Shown here piece after piece: positions 17,121-25,043 of a stretch of DNA of 64,000 nucleotides. Numbering within the stretch: the stretch's first letter is position 1; every line of letters starts with the position of its first letter. Source of the stretch: Neobacillus terrae (GTDB lineage: Bacteria > Bacillota > Bacilli > Bacillales > Cytobacillaceae). The translations under genes and the position numbers were made by a program. The DNA is taken from contig NZ_JAAOEO010000005.1 of the NCBI RefSeq assembly GCF_011393025.1, positions 1 to 64,000 of the forward strand, read 5' to 3'. A model generated the notes under the pieces. It searched no databases. It was given only the letters and a program-made list of their open reading frames with translations, and had not been told where the DNA came from.

Positions 17121-17140
17121 TTTATACTCATAGGTATAAA
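17121..17140. promoter_or_regulatory. Palindromic operator at the DUF1450 operon
   Basis: TTTATACT (17121-17128), a 4-base spacer and GGTATAAA (17133-17140) form an 8-4-8 palindrome with one mismatch. On the minus strand it overlaps a TATAAA -10 box upstream of the 17089 start. Confidence 0.6.
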
Positions 17141-17203
17141 AACACGTAACTATTACACCATATTTTTAGATGAAATTCAATAATAATGTTCTGTGCAGTA
17201 TCG

Positions 17204-17342
17204 CGGACATTTTGGTGGCTGATATAAAGATAAATGGCTTCGAAAAGCGGTCTCACAGACATTTCGGTGGGTGATAGAACGGGAATTGTCCTCGAAAGGC
17301 AGTCTTCCGGACATTTCTATTGCTGATAGAACGGGAAATGGC
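17204..17342. repeat. 52-bp tandem repeat
   Basis: Units start with CGGACATTT or CAGACATTT at 17204, 17256 and 17308, exactly 52 bases apart, followed by GCTGATA-AACGGGAA in each. The third unit is partial. It lies in a gene-free stretch. Confidence 0.72.
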
Positions 17343-17363
17343 AACAGTCTTTACATAAGAATT

Positions 17364-17395
17364 AGAAGAGTGACACAAATTTATGTCACTCTTCT
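17364..17395. other. Strong hairpin in a gene-free stretch
   Basis: AGAAGAGTGACA (17364-17375) and TGTCACTCTTCT (17384-17395) are a perfect 12-bp inverted repeat. No T run follows on either strand, so it is not a typical terminator. Confidence 0.5.
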
Positions 17396-17689
17396 AAAAA
17401 TGGTACGAATTACGGTGCTTTTTCACTCTAAATGCGACCTAAAACACCGTCATATCAACAAAAAAGGCAGTCCGATTCAAATACGAAAAGGACTGCAAAT
17501 TAGTTTGTGATTTAATGATTTATACTCGAAAACTGAACTCGTAGAATAAGGGGCAATTTTTTCGTGTTCGATTTTCGGGGTATTTCTATGGACCGCTTCA
17601 ACGGTTTTTTTATCGTTTGGGAAATTATAGATTTTCACCTTGTGGATATCTCCGAACTAGGTTATTGTAATCCAACTCCAGCGCCCAGC

Positions 17690-17965
17690 CCCTCGGGGTC
17701 ATAAGCCAAATCACTTCAGAAATCAGGACAAGGAACGCTTCGGAAGAATCCGCATCGCACGAAGGAAAAGCTTTAGCTTTTTCGAGGATGACTACGTGAT
17801 TCGTCTTATGCCTGTTGGAGGCCCACAGGACAAGGAAAACTTCGGCAGCTTAAGCATCGCACGAAGAAAAAGCATTTGCTTTTTCGAGGATGTGGGTCAG
17901 GAAGGCGTTGCCACAGGACGTGGCGATTTTAGCCTTTCATCCTCTAACCAGGGCGCTTGCGCCTT
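17690..17965. repeat. Complex intergenic repeat element
   Basis: Two related blocks of about 95 bases occur: one centred on GCACGAAGGAAAAGCTTTAG-type sequence (about 17720-17803) and one on GCACGAAGAAAAAGCATTTG (about 17812-17901). Each contains CTTTTTCGAGGATG. The second is bounded by CCTGTTGGAGGCCCAC and GTGGGTCAGG, which can pair. A third part (GCCACAGGACGTGGC) and GGCGCTTGCGCC follow. Similar sequences are common between genes in Bacillus. No gene is seen from 17396 to 17971. Confidence 0.6.
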
Positions 17966-17971
17966 TTGTTC

Positions 17972-18489
17972 TTATGATTTAAAAATCTGGCTGATTTCTT
18001 TAACTTCCTCATCCGTTAAATGCACTTGAAGAGTTTTTAAATTATTTAACACCTGGTCAGCATGCTTTGCCCCTGGAATGATAACATCAATGGCGTCGTG
18101 AGTCAGGTACCACGCAAGAACGACATGGGCAACTTCGGCCCCCTTATGATTAGCGATTTTTCGAATTTGTTCACTTTCTCTAAGGTCTGTTCAAACAATT
18201 CCTTTTGGAAAAACTTGCCGCGCTTTTCAGACAGGTTGGTATTTTTATCATACTTTCCGGTCAATAAACCAGAAGCCAGCGGGAAAAAAGGGACAAACGA
18301 AATCTGATGCTCTGTAACATATGGGAACAATTCCTTCTCCGCATCACGGCTAAGTAAGTTATACTCCCCTTGATACACATCCACATATCCGTCTTTGTTG
18401 GCTTCCTTCAATTGTTCGATGGAAAAATTAGAAACACCGATTGCCCGGATTTTTCCCTCATCCCATTGCGTAAAAGGATTTCGAACCGT
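17972..18489 (-). pseudogene. Aldo/keto reductase remnant
   Basis: The leftward frame [20 protein letters not shown], then [19 protein letters not shown] and [14 protein letters not shown], is the C-terminal half of an aldo/keto reductase. Near 18165 a one-base shift moves the reading to [20 protein letters not shown], then VIIPGAKHADQVLNNL, ending at TAA 17972-17974. The N-terminal half, including the Asp-Tyr-Lys-His catalytic residues, is absent. The gene is non-functional. Confidence 0.78.
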
Positions 18490-18598
18490 CATTTCCCCAG
18501 GGGATTATCAAATACTCTACCAGGACATTTTAAGATTTGGGCATTTCTACTTGTTTCAATAGTACTTACACTATCAGTGCTAAGAATCCATAAAAGAG

Positions 18599-18758
18599 CA
18601 TTTCCTCTCTAAATCATGCATTCTTTTCCTGTTTCGTGCATTTCCTCTCTAAATCATGCATTCTTTTCCTAATTTCGTGCATTTCCTCTTTGAAATCGTG
18701 CATTATTTTCCCAATTTCGTGCATTACCTCTTTGAAATCGTGCATTCTTTACCTAAAG
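18599..18758. repeat. 40-42 bp tandem repeat
   Basis: Four units start with GCATTTCCTC or GCATTACCTC at 18599, 18639, 18679 and 18721, each followed by AAATC-TGCATT and TTTCGTGCATT. The first two are nearly identical and the last two share TTTGAAATCG. Confidence 0.75.
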
Positions 18759-18776
18759 AATAAAGGTGTGAAAAAC

Positions 18777-18809
18777 AAAACCTCCTCAAGAAATGATTGA
18801 GGAGGTTTT
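18777..18809. terminator. Bidirectional terminator
   Basis: CCTCCTCAA (18781-18789) and TTGAGGAGG (18797-18805) form a 9-bp stem flanked by AAAA and TTTT. It lies downstream of the STAS protein gene (minus strand). Confidence 0.8.
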
Positions 18810-18949
18810 AACGAACATTTTTAATTAAAACTCTGAACAAAATTGCTCATAATTCAAAATGGACAAATGGATCCCTTAAAATAAATCAAATGACCATTCA
18901 ATGTTTATAATGAATGAACCTTTTTATAATTGATTAGAAGTATATGTTA

Positions 18950-19786
18950 TTATTTTATAACTTCTATCGCTTTTAAAACAGATCCATACGTCTTAATCGA
19001 TGAAAAGTCGATTCCGGCACTAATAGATTTTGTTGCTAAATCGGGACGAATACCAGTAAAAACCATATTTACTCCCAACAATCGAAGAACATCATTTATT
19101 TTAAATAACTGACTTGCAACATATGTATCAATAGTAACAATTCCGGAAAAATCCATAATAAGGTATGCAAGCTTTAATCGAGAAATTTCGGGTACAACCC
19201 AATTAAAAATATGTTCAACTCTTTCAGATTCAACGTTTCCTATTAAAGGAAGAACAGCAATACCATCATGGATAGGTACAATAGGAGCCGATAATGCATC
19301 TATTGCTTTTTGTTTTTTAATTAACTCTTTTCCTCTTTCATCAATGACACTATCGGTCTGTCGCTCGAAAGCAAGTATGGTCTCAGTAACGGTTATATCG
19401 AGCATATAGTTAACACGTTTATTTATTTCAGCAGATTCTTCAAAGGTAAGTCCATGCTCTAAAGAAACCTTTGTGATTTGGTCTATAAGACCCAATCTAA
19501 TTTGAGGATAACGCCCGATTACTCCTGAAATTCTGCCCCTGTGCGCCGCTGAACGTTCTCCACTTTTTTGACTCATTTTTAAAAAACCTTCTGGTACTTC
19601 ATATTCATTTAATGTTATGCCTTCAGCCGATAATGTGATGAACTCAGTGTAAACACTGTAGTAATACTCTAATTCTTCTTGAGAAAGTACGATCCCAAGT
19701 CTTTGGACAATATCATCAACGACTTTAACTGCTAATGAATCAGCATGTTCAGTTAGATAATCAGCAACCACTGAAAATGATTTCAT
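18950..19786 (-). CDS. RsbR-family stressosome protein (RsbRD/YqhA-like) with STAS domain
   Basis: The 278-residue protein has a helical N-terminal RsbR domain (about residues 5-150) and a C-terminal STAS domain (about 160-275). The STAS domain contains LAYLIMDFSGIVTIDTYVAS, where the Thr residues match the sites phosphorylated by RsbT. Length and sequence fit B. subtilis RsbRD (YqhA) as I recall it. Such proteins form the stressosome with RsbS and sense stress upstream of sigma-B. No rsbS, rsbT or sigB gene is in the window. GGGGGGAG precedes the ATG, and the gene stands alone. Confidence 0.85.
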   Translation of the reverse strand: MKSFSVVADYLTEHADSLAVKVVDDIVQRLGIVLSQEELEYYYSVYTEFITLSAEGITLNEYEVPEGFLKMSQKSGERSAAHRGRISGVIGRYPQIRLGLIDQITKVSLEHGLTFEESAEINKRVNYMLDITVTETILAFERQTDSVIDERGKELIKKQKAIDALSAPIVPIHDGIAVLPLIGNVESERVEHIFNWVVPEISRLKLAYLIMDFSGIVTIDTYVASQLFKINDVLRLLGVNMVFTGIRPDLATKSISAGIDFSSIKTYGSVLKAIEVIK

Positions 19787-20014
19787 AATTCTCCCCCCAT
19801 CCTTTCTTTCATTTCGATTATATCCTTTATTTTTTAAAATGAATATTTTTAATCATATTGTTAGAATATCCATTTTCTAAATTATATTTACTTTAATCCT
19901 TCTACATCTTAACTTCCTTCTTTAATCCTATATCACCCTATGTCCATAAATAGATGTCAAATGTTAAGTCAAAAATCTAATAAGAAGTTTAAATGCCAAT
20001 GAAAATAAAGAAAA
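19787..20014. other. Gene-free stretch
   Basis: AT-rich, no gene or repeat recognised. The ribosome site and presumably the promoter of the STAS gene lie at the left end. Confidence 0.35.
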
Positions 20015-20040
20015 AGACATGTGCAAAATCACACGTCTAC
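20011..20040 (-). terminator. Terminator of the aminopeptidase operon
   Basis: AGACATGTG (20015-20023) pairs with CACACGTCT (20030-20038) with one wobble. On the minus strand a TTTTTC run follows. Confidence 0.78.
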
Positions 20041-20090
20041 TCTTTAGGCATTTATAAAGAAATTACCTGATACGGCCCATTAATATTGTT

Positions 20091-20957
20091 TTACTCAACA
20101 CTCTTTAAGAAATCTCCTATAACTCTCAAATATTCTTCCGTTTCCTCCACATATGGCATATGTGCGCTGTGTTCAAATACATGAAAATTTGAATTCGGAG
20201 TCAGGCTGCTATAATACTCGGTTGATTCCGGAGTGGCTTCATCATACCGGCCGCATGTGTAAAGGGTTGAAAAGGATATCTCTTTAAGTTGGGAGGTACA
20301 GTCAAAGGTTTTAAGATTGCCCATTACCGTAAATTCAGAAGGACCCCACATGATCTCATATACTTCTGGGTTCCTATACTTTCTTCCCTCTTTCAGCCAT
20401 TCAGGGTATGGATCTAATCGGCAAACAAAATTCTTATTGAACTCCTCGATTGCCTTTTTGAATTCTTCCGAATCCGTTGTGCCATTTTCCTCACAGCGGG
20501 TAATGGTTTCCTGAACGTCTTCTGGCAGCTTTTCAATATTCCTTTTTTGGTCCTGTTCCCATAGCGGAGCACTAAGACATGGACTTGAGAAGATAATACT
20601 CTTAACTCCGCTTGGCTGGGTCAGTGCATATGCCGCAGCAAGTGTTGTTCCCCATGAATGGCCAAGGATATGCACCTCATCAAGTTTAAGAGCTTCTCTA
20701 ATCTGGCCAAGCTCCTCCACAAACCGTTCAATCCTCCATAACGACTCATCCTTTGGACGGTCAGACCTTCCGCAGCCCAACTGATCATACAGGATAACAG
20801 GTCTGTCTTTACTTAGTTCTTTTAGTCCCTGGAGCGAATAGCTTGATGAACCTGGACCTCCATGCAATACAATAACAGGTGTTCCGCTGGCATCTTTATT
20901 ATGTAATTCATACCAGATCTTTCCCCCTGTTACATTTACAAAGCCTTCTTCTCGCAT
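20091..20957 (-). CDS. pip: Proline iminopeptidase-family alpha/beta hydrolase
   Basis: The 288-residue protein shows the S33 peptidase pattern: HGGPG at residues 32-36 (oxyanion hole), GCGRSDRP, and GHSWG with nucleophile Ser101. A late Asp is in CGRYDEATPE and His in EHSAHMPYVE completes the triad. Relatives release N-terminal proline or other residues from small peptides in the cytoplasm. Some act on other amides, so the exact substrate is uncertain. AAGGGGGAAAG precedes the ATG. It starts 29 bases after the DUF4145 gene and probably shares its transcript. Confidence 0.88.
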   Translation of the reverse strand: MREEGFVNVTGGKIWYELHNKDASGTPVIVLHGGPGSSSYSLQGLKELSKDRPVILYDQLGCGRSDRPKDESLWRIERFVEELGQIREALKLDEVHILGHSWGTTLAAAYALTQPSGVKSIIFSSPCLSAPLWEQDQKRNIEKLPEDVQETITRCEENGTTDSEEFKKAIEEFNKNFVCRLDPYPEWLKEGRKYRNPEVYEIMWGPSEFTVMGNLKTFDCTSQLKEISFSTLYTCGRYDEATPESTEYYSSLTPNSNFHVFEHSAHMPYVEETEEYLRVIGDFLKSVE

Positions 20958-20986
20958 AATCTTTCCCCCTTATTCTATAAAAGCTC

Positions 20987-22531
20987 TTATTCAGCTTTTA
21001 AAAGCGGTATATCTACTTCTACGCCAAGCTTTTTGAAGATTTTCTCGAGTGTTTCTAATCCGGATTTCGGATTGATTTTAGTCTCAAGATAATAGATTTC
21101 CCCGGTTAACTCTGACTTATAGGTATGCATTTGGACAAAATGCCTGTTATCCTTATGAATTGGTTCAAGTGCAATAGCATATCGTTTTCCGCCGTCAGTT
21201 GAACCCAGTATAATTCCCTCTTTTACAAGATCATACAAAGCTAAATTTTTAGCTTCCATCCAATTCAACGCTTCCTTCCATATGGATGGAACACTTTCAC
21301 CCCGAATGACAGTCTTTACATCTCCAAAAGTAACCTTTACATAAAGAGAGTCCCACTTTTTATAGCTTTTACGCTGTTCTTCCGTAGGCTGTTCTGCTTC
21401 GGTTACGGCTTCGGATGTTTCCATCACTTTTGATTTGATCTGTTCAAACAGCTTTTCAATTGTACCTACGCCGACATTATCATATTTAGCTAGAGTAACC
21501 AGTTCGTTTGGCAGCTGGCCAACGGTTTTGATCTGATTCTCATTCAGCTGTCTTAACAGTCCTGGAATTCCTGTGAATTCATCTGCAGTAAGAGATACTT
21601 TTGAAAGTTCTTCTGTCACCACGATGTTGTCTGCTTTATAGAAGAAAAATAATTCTCCCTGGCGTTTTAAGGTAAGGTTTCTGCGTGTCTTTTCTTCTTC
21701 TATAAAGATTTTCAGTTCATCGAAAAACTGCTCATCGTTCTTTTCAGTGTAACGTTTCACTTTCTTATGAAGTCCCTCTAGATTGCTTGGCAGCTCACTC
21801 ATGATTCGTGCTTCCTGCTCAGCACCTAGTCTAATAAGGAAGGTTTCCGATTTTTCAAAACGCTGAGGCAGCAAAAAAGCATCCCGAAGGAAATACGGAA
21901 CATCCAGCTTTCGGCCTTTGTATGTAATTGTGCGAATTGGAGTAAAACCTGGGGTTTCCTGAACCTCAATTATTGGAGCTTCTACAGCTGCAGCTACCTC
22001 TTGTTGTGCAGGAAGTTCAGCAGATTTTTCAACTTGATTTTTCAACAGCTCCTCAAGTCCCTTAAGCCTTACTTCAAGCTCCGTCATATCGAATACTTTT
22101 TCAGTCTGAGGCGACGGATCCTGATATTCAGGAACAGTCACTTCTACCGGCCCATAAACCTCAACATACCATTTTACAATGCTATAAAGAGCTTCCCAGG
22201 ATAACAGAGCTTCCGAAAACCTGAACATACGTGAATCATGTGCTGCCTGATTTCCTAGTCTCCTCACCAAATGAAGGTCATCACGGATCTCAGGAATCAA
22301 ATAGCCATTATCATTTAAAAGGTCGAGTCTTTCTTTTAAAGAAGTACGTGGATCTTCCGTAATTTTTTCAGCTTGTACAACCTGCTGCAGTATGTTCTCT
22401 ACAAAAACCCTGGAATGAGTAAGCATCGTCCTTGGACTTGAAAAAATACTATTCTCTAATTCTTTTGCCAGCAGCGCCAGTTCCTTTGAAATCGGTTCTA
22501 AAAATTGATAGAAATAGTTTTTGTCATTCAT
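20987..22531 (-). CDS. DUF4145-domain protein of unknown function
   Basis: A 514-residue protein. Residues about 15-125 look like the DUF4145 helical domain found at the start of type I restriction HsdR subunits and in stand-alone proteins (SRVFVENILQQVV, then VRRLGNQAAHDSR). The R-X6-H spacing in RRLGNQAAH resembles HEPN RNase motifs. The region around 150-190 is low-complexity and likely a linker. The C-terminal half (GRKLDVPYFLRD, FTGIPGLLRQLNENQIKTVGQL) has a short helix-hairpin-helix-like stretch but no recognised enzyme motif. GGGGGAG precedes the ATG. Pip follows in the same direction. Confidence 0.72.
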   Translation of the reverse strand: MNDKNYFYQFLEPISKELALLAKELENSIFSSPRTMLTHSRVFVENILQQVVQAEKITEDPRTSLKERLDLLNDNGYLIPEIRDDLHLVRRLGNQAAHDSRMFRFSEALLSWEALYSIVKWYVEVYGPVEVTVPEYQDPSPQTEKVFDMTELEVRLKGLEELLKNQVEKSAELPAQQEVAAAVEAPIIEVQETPGFTPIRTITYKGRKLDVPYFLRDAFLLPQRFEKSETFLIRLGAEQEARIMSELPSNLEGLHKKVKRYTEKNDEQFFDELKIFIEEEKTRRNLTLKRQGELFFFYKADNIVVTEELSKVSLTADEFTGIPGLLRQLNENQIKTVGQLPNELVTLAKYDNVGVGTIEKLFEQIKSKVMETSEAVTEAEQPTEEQRKSYKKWDSLYVKVTFGDVKTVIRGESVPSIWKEALNWMEAKNLALYDLVKEGIILGSTDGGKRYAIALEPIHKDNRHFVQMHTYKSELTGEIYYLETKINPKSGLETLEKIFKKLGVEVDIPLLKAE

Positions 22532-22569
22532 ATATACTCCCCCAAATTGCAGTCACCTTTACTACTATT

Positions 22570-23106
22570 TTATCTATTTAATAGTGGGATATCTATGTAT
22601 TTTATATATTTGTTTGTCTCAACTTCTTGGTAGATTCTTATAAAACTAACCTCAAATGAGGGATAAGGGCTTAATTCGGTTTCCGTAACTTTTGCCATAT
22701 TTTTTAATTCATTGCTTGTTAAGCCCCAATATGTTTGGCCAAGTGTTAAGTGAGGCTCGTAAAGATCGAGTTCCATATACTTTTTTATTAAATCATTATT
22801 TGGAGAAATAGTTTTTACAAGTTTTCTATGAAGTTCAAATATTTCTTCCGACTCAACACTTAAAAATAACACACTTTCCCCAAAAAACATTGGTTTATTT
22901 AAAGTCACACTGAACGGAGCGGTATCTTCACAAATCTTCTTCACATCACTAATCCAGCTTTTGTCTGGTGTTAAACCACCTTGAGCCTTTATTGTGATAT
23001 GCGGCTCCACAACATGGACAAGAGAATTATTCTTCCATTGTTGTTGTAGCTCTAATATTCTTTTTTTATAATCTTCAGGTGGCACAACACCAATAAAATA
23101 TTGCAT
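22570..23106 (-). CDS. 2H phosphoesterase, 2'-5' RNA ligase family
   Basis: The 178-residue protein carries both signature motifs of the 2H superfamily: VEPHITIKAQ (residues about 34-43) and YEPHLTLGQ (about 116-124), the two HxT catalytic sets. YIGVV-like and FEVSFIRIYQEV complete the fold. Members ligate or hydrolyse 2'-5' or cyclic phosphodiester bonds in RNA or nucleotides. The substrate is unknown. AGGGGAAAG lies upstream of the ATG. It is a single gene next to a type I toxin locus, and a role in RNA or nucleotide signalling is possible. Confidence 0.85.
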   Translation of the reverse strand: MQYFIGVVPPEDYKKRILELQQQWKNNSLVHVVEPHITIKAQGGLTPDKSWISDVKKICEDTAPFSVTLNKPMFFGESVLFLSVESEEIFELHRKLVKTISPNNDLIKKYMELDLYEPHLTLGQTYWGLTSNELKNMAKVTETELSPYPSFEVSFIRIYQEVETNKYIKYIDIPLLNR

Positions 23107-23365
23107 TTTTTCTTTCCCCTATTATGCGTAATTGATACAAATATTCTCTTTTGAAATGAAATTTCCTTCTTTCACTTGGCTAAACATTAAGTTGAGTTAC
23201 TTGCAAAACTATTACATTGCCTAACTTCTCCATGCATGTCTCACTTGGAATACATATTCATTATTTAAAAAAACTTACACTGTTTCTATATCTATCCCAT
23301 ACTAAAATTTTTAATAGTTTCTTTTTAAAAATTATTGGTTATAATAAGATATATATTGAATAAAC

Positions 23366-23399
23366 TAAAAAAGACCAAACATGGATGGCATGTTCGGTC
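23366..23399 (-). terminator. Terminator of the toxin mRNA
   Basis: GACCAAACATG (23373-23383) and CATGTTCGGTC (23389-23399) form an 11-bp stem with one mismatch. A T run follows on the minus strand. Confidence 0.75.
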
Positions 23400-23442
23400 C
23401 AGCAATAGACGGTTCCCATTAAGGGGGTCGGCAATTAGGCAG

Positions 23443-23486
23443 AATAATCCACCAGGAGCCTCTAACTCAAGGGTGGATTATTTTTT
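23443..23486 (+). terminator. Terminator of the antisense RNA
   Basis: AATAATCCACC (23443-23453) and GGTGGATTATT (23472-23482) are a perfect 11-bp stem followed by TTTT on the plus strand. It overlaps the last codons of the toxin gene. Confidence 0.7.
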
Positions 23487-23564
23487 ATGGTTGAGAAATG
23501 ACAGAATCGCAATAATTAAACTAGCAAAAGATATTGCGAGCATTAAAGCTTGAAACACTGTCAT
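23478..23564 (-). CDS. Holin-like type I toxin peptide, 28 residues
   Basis: The peptide starts MTVFQALMLAISFASLIIA and ends SFLNHKK: one membrane helix and a basic tail. This is the pattern of the small holin-like type I toxins of bacilli (TxpA, BsrE, BsrG and unnamed relatives). The ribosome site AAAGGGGGTGATG is unusually strong. It can be masked twice: by CACACTCCC just upstream, and by ACCCCCTT in the 3' part of the same mRNA (plus 23421-23428). A TATACT -10 with TTCTTG 17 bases before it lies upstream. The peptide would depolarise or disturb the membrane unless an antisense RNA removes its mRNA. Confidence 0.78.
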   Translation of the reverse strand: MTVFQALMLAISFASLIIAILSFLNHKK

Positions 23565-23569
23565 ACGGC

Positions 23570-23846
23570 ATCACCCCCTTTCTGTTTGGGAGTGTGCCGA
23601 CCACCCTTGAGATCCTATTCTATTGCAATATAAGTATACCATTTCTAGGTCTAAACAAGAACGTATGTTTCGCATTTTTTATTTGTGTAAAATAAGAAGA
23701 AATTTATGTGAAAGATGAAAGACTTAATCCCTTATCAAAATAACATACGACTTAAGGCAAAATTAATCTACCTTTCCCCCTTGGACTATAGGGAACAGGC
23801 AGCTTCGGTAAAATGCCGAATTCGGATAGTAAATTGGCAATAGAAA
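23570..23846. other. Toxin leader and gene-free stretch
   Basis: The right of the toxin start holds its 5' leader and promoter (TATACT on the minus strand near 23634). From about 23660 to 23846 no gene is seen. A small TTCGG/CCGAA hairpin occurs at about 23803-23820. Confidence 0.4.
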
Positions 23847-23879
23847 AAGCAGTGGATTTCGTATCCATCTGCTTTTTTT
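23847..23879. terminator. Bidirectional terminator at the CPBP protease gene
   Basis: AAAAAGCA-TGGAT and ATCCA-CTGCTTTTT pair around TTCGT (23847-23879) with A and T runs on the two sides. It lies just downstream of the minus-strand protease gene. Confidence 0.82.
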
Positions 23880-23882
23880 AAT

Positions 23883-24572
23883 TCACATTAATTTTTCAAC
23901 CTCTTGGTGAATAATCTCAGGATTCTTATTCTTACCTTTTGTCATCAAGAAGAAACGTGCATCAATAATAATGTGTATTATTATTGGAAATAAAAGAGAA
24001 TCTGTCATTACATATACTCTTGCAAATACAAAACCAAGAAAACTTGTTAACAAAAATCCTTTCCACCCCTGATAAATATGTCCAAATCCGAAAATTAAGG
24101 CGGATAACACTAAAATTATGGGTAAAGATAGATCAAAAGGTAGACTTTGTAAATAAAATATTATTAATCCACGATAAATAATTTCTTCGCAAATACCCGC
24201 TGTTGCACTTAAAACCAAACCCCAATTTCGTTCTTTACTGTTTGCCGGTGCCAAGAAGCTAATACTTTCCATTTGCTTTTCCATTCTTTTTTTATAAAAA
24301 GGGAGTCTAAATAAAACCAACAATAAAAATAGGACACCTATAAGAAATCCACTAAACACACCTAATAATTTTGAAGTGTTTTCATTTGGAAGTTTCAATC
24401 CAAACTCTGTCCATGATACTGAAAAAGCGGCTGCCCCGATCAAGATTAAAAAAGTCAAAAACCATTCACTTGTTATAATAAATAAAAAATAAGCTCTTTT
24501 GTCTTCCCAATTACCCGATTTTTTTACTTTTTTTGTGTGTTTAATATCTTGAAGCGGGTATACGAATAGCAA
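23883..24572 (-). CDS. CPBP family intramembrane metalloprotease (5' end uncertain)
   Basis: The protein shows the three CPBP/CAAX protease motifs: CEEIIYRG (EExxxR), FGFGHIYQG (FxxxH) and HIIIDAR (HxxxD), within six or more membrane helices. In bacteria these proteases act on membrane or prenyl-like substrates and some give bacteriocin self-immunity. The frame upstream of the TTG at 24572 still reads like a membrane helix (ILIFGGIILIFLLF). The natural ATG with GGGGAG at about 24610 is one base out of frame, at a run of four T, so a 1-base deletion near the start is likely. Confidence 0.72.
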   Translation of the reverse strand: MLFVYPLQDIKHTKKVKKSGNWEDKRAYFLFIITSEWFLTFLILIGAAAFSVSWTEFGLKLPNENTSKLLGVFSGFLIGVLFLLLVLFRLPFYKKRMEKQMESISFLAPANSKERNWGLVLSATAGICEEIIYRGLIIFYLQSLPFDLSLPIILVLSALIFGFGHIYQGWKGFLLTSFLGFVFARVYVMTDSLLFPIIIHIIIDARFFLMTKGKNKNPEIIHQEVEKLM

Positions 24573-24861
24573 AAAAATAAGAATAATTCCTCCAAAAATT
24601 AAAATAACATTCTCCCCTTTATATGGTAAATATTTCTTTGAAATTATAATCTATTTTATTTAAAAAAACGATAGAAAAAAATAGATTATTATATTTTTTA
24701 TAGAAAAGTGCAAAATCTAATTTTTGATAAATGAAATAGAATATGTTCTCATCTTCAACCGAACCTTTAGAACGAATCACCCTTTTTATTATCTTATTAA
24801 TCTATACCTTCCACCCACTTTCAACTCTTTCAAGTCTCCTGCATTCTTCCTTAACAGTTGA

Positions 24862-25026
24862 TTAGGAATTTCCTCCATATAATTCTGGGACGATGTCGAC
24901 CATAGCAGTACCAACATCCTTCCGTGAATCATTTAAATTCTTTAACAGCCAATCTCTTACTTCTTGTATGCTGCCTTCGCCACCTAATTTAGTTAAAGCA
25001 TAAATAATCACTTCATTATGATTCAA
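24862..25026 (-). CDS. Small winged-helix protein (54 residues)
   Basis: Starting at a TTG with AGGAGG seven to eight bases upstream, the frame reads MNHNEVIIYALTKLGGEGSI, then QEVRDWLLKN, and KDVGTAMVDIVPELYGGNS before TAA. This is the N-terminal part of a winged-helix module often found fused to, or next to, defence and restriction proteins. Such modules normally continue after GGN with about 15-20 more residues, so it may be truncated. It starts 17 bases after the stop of the 355-residue protein and belongs to the same operon. Confidence 0.6.
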   Translation of the reverse strand: MNHNEVIIYALTKLGGEGSIQEVRDWLLKNLNDSRKDVGTAMVDIVPELYGGNS

Positions 25027-25043
25027 TTCAAGTCCTCCTATTT

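Larger units (their letters stand above)
23352..23487 (+). ncRNA. Probable antisense RNA of the type I toxin
   Basis: A TATAAT at 23340-23345 with a weak TTTCTT-like -35 could start a rightward RNA near 23352. That RNA would run through the 3' part of the toxin transcript and end at the hairpin 23443-23482, which is followed by TTTTTT. The layout (short convergent RNA overlapping the toxin mRNA 3' end by about 120 bases) is that of txpA/RatA and bsrE/SR5. No expression evidence is available here. Confidence 0.5.

Noticed and set aside
17271..18029. Several 77-79 codon frames inside the repeat-rich gap
   Set aside because: They are created by the tandem and hairpin repeats and by the opposite strand of the aldo/keto reductase remnant.
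14290..18758. CRISPR array
   Set aside because: Tandem units of 40-52 bases with only three or four imperfect copies and no unique spacers or cas genes do not make a CRISPR array.
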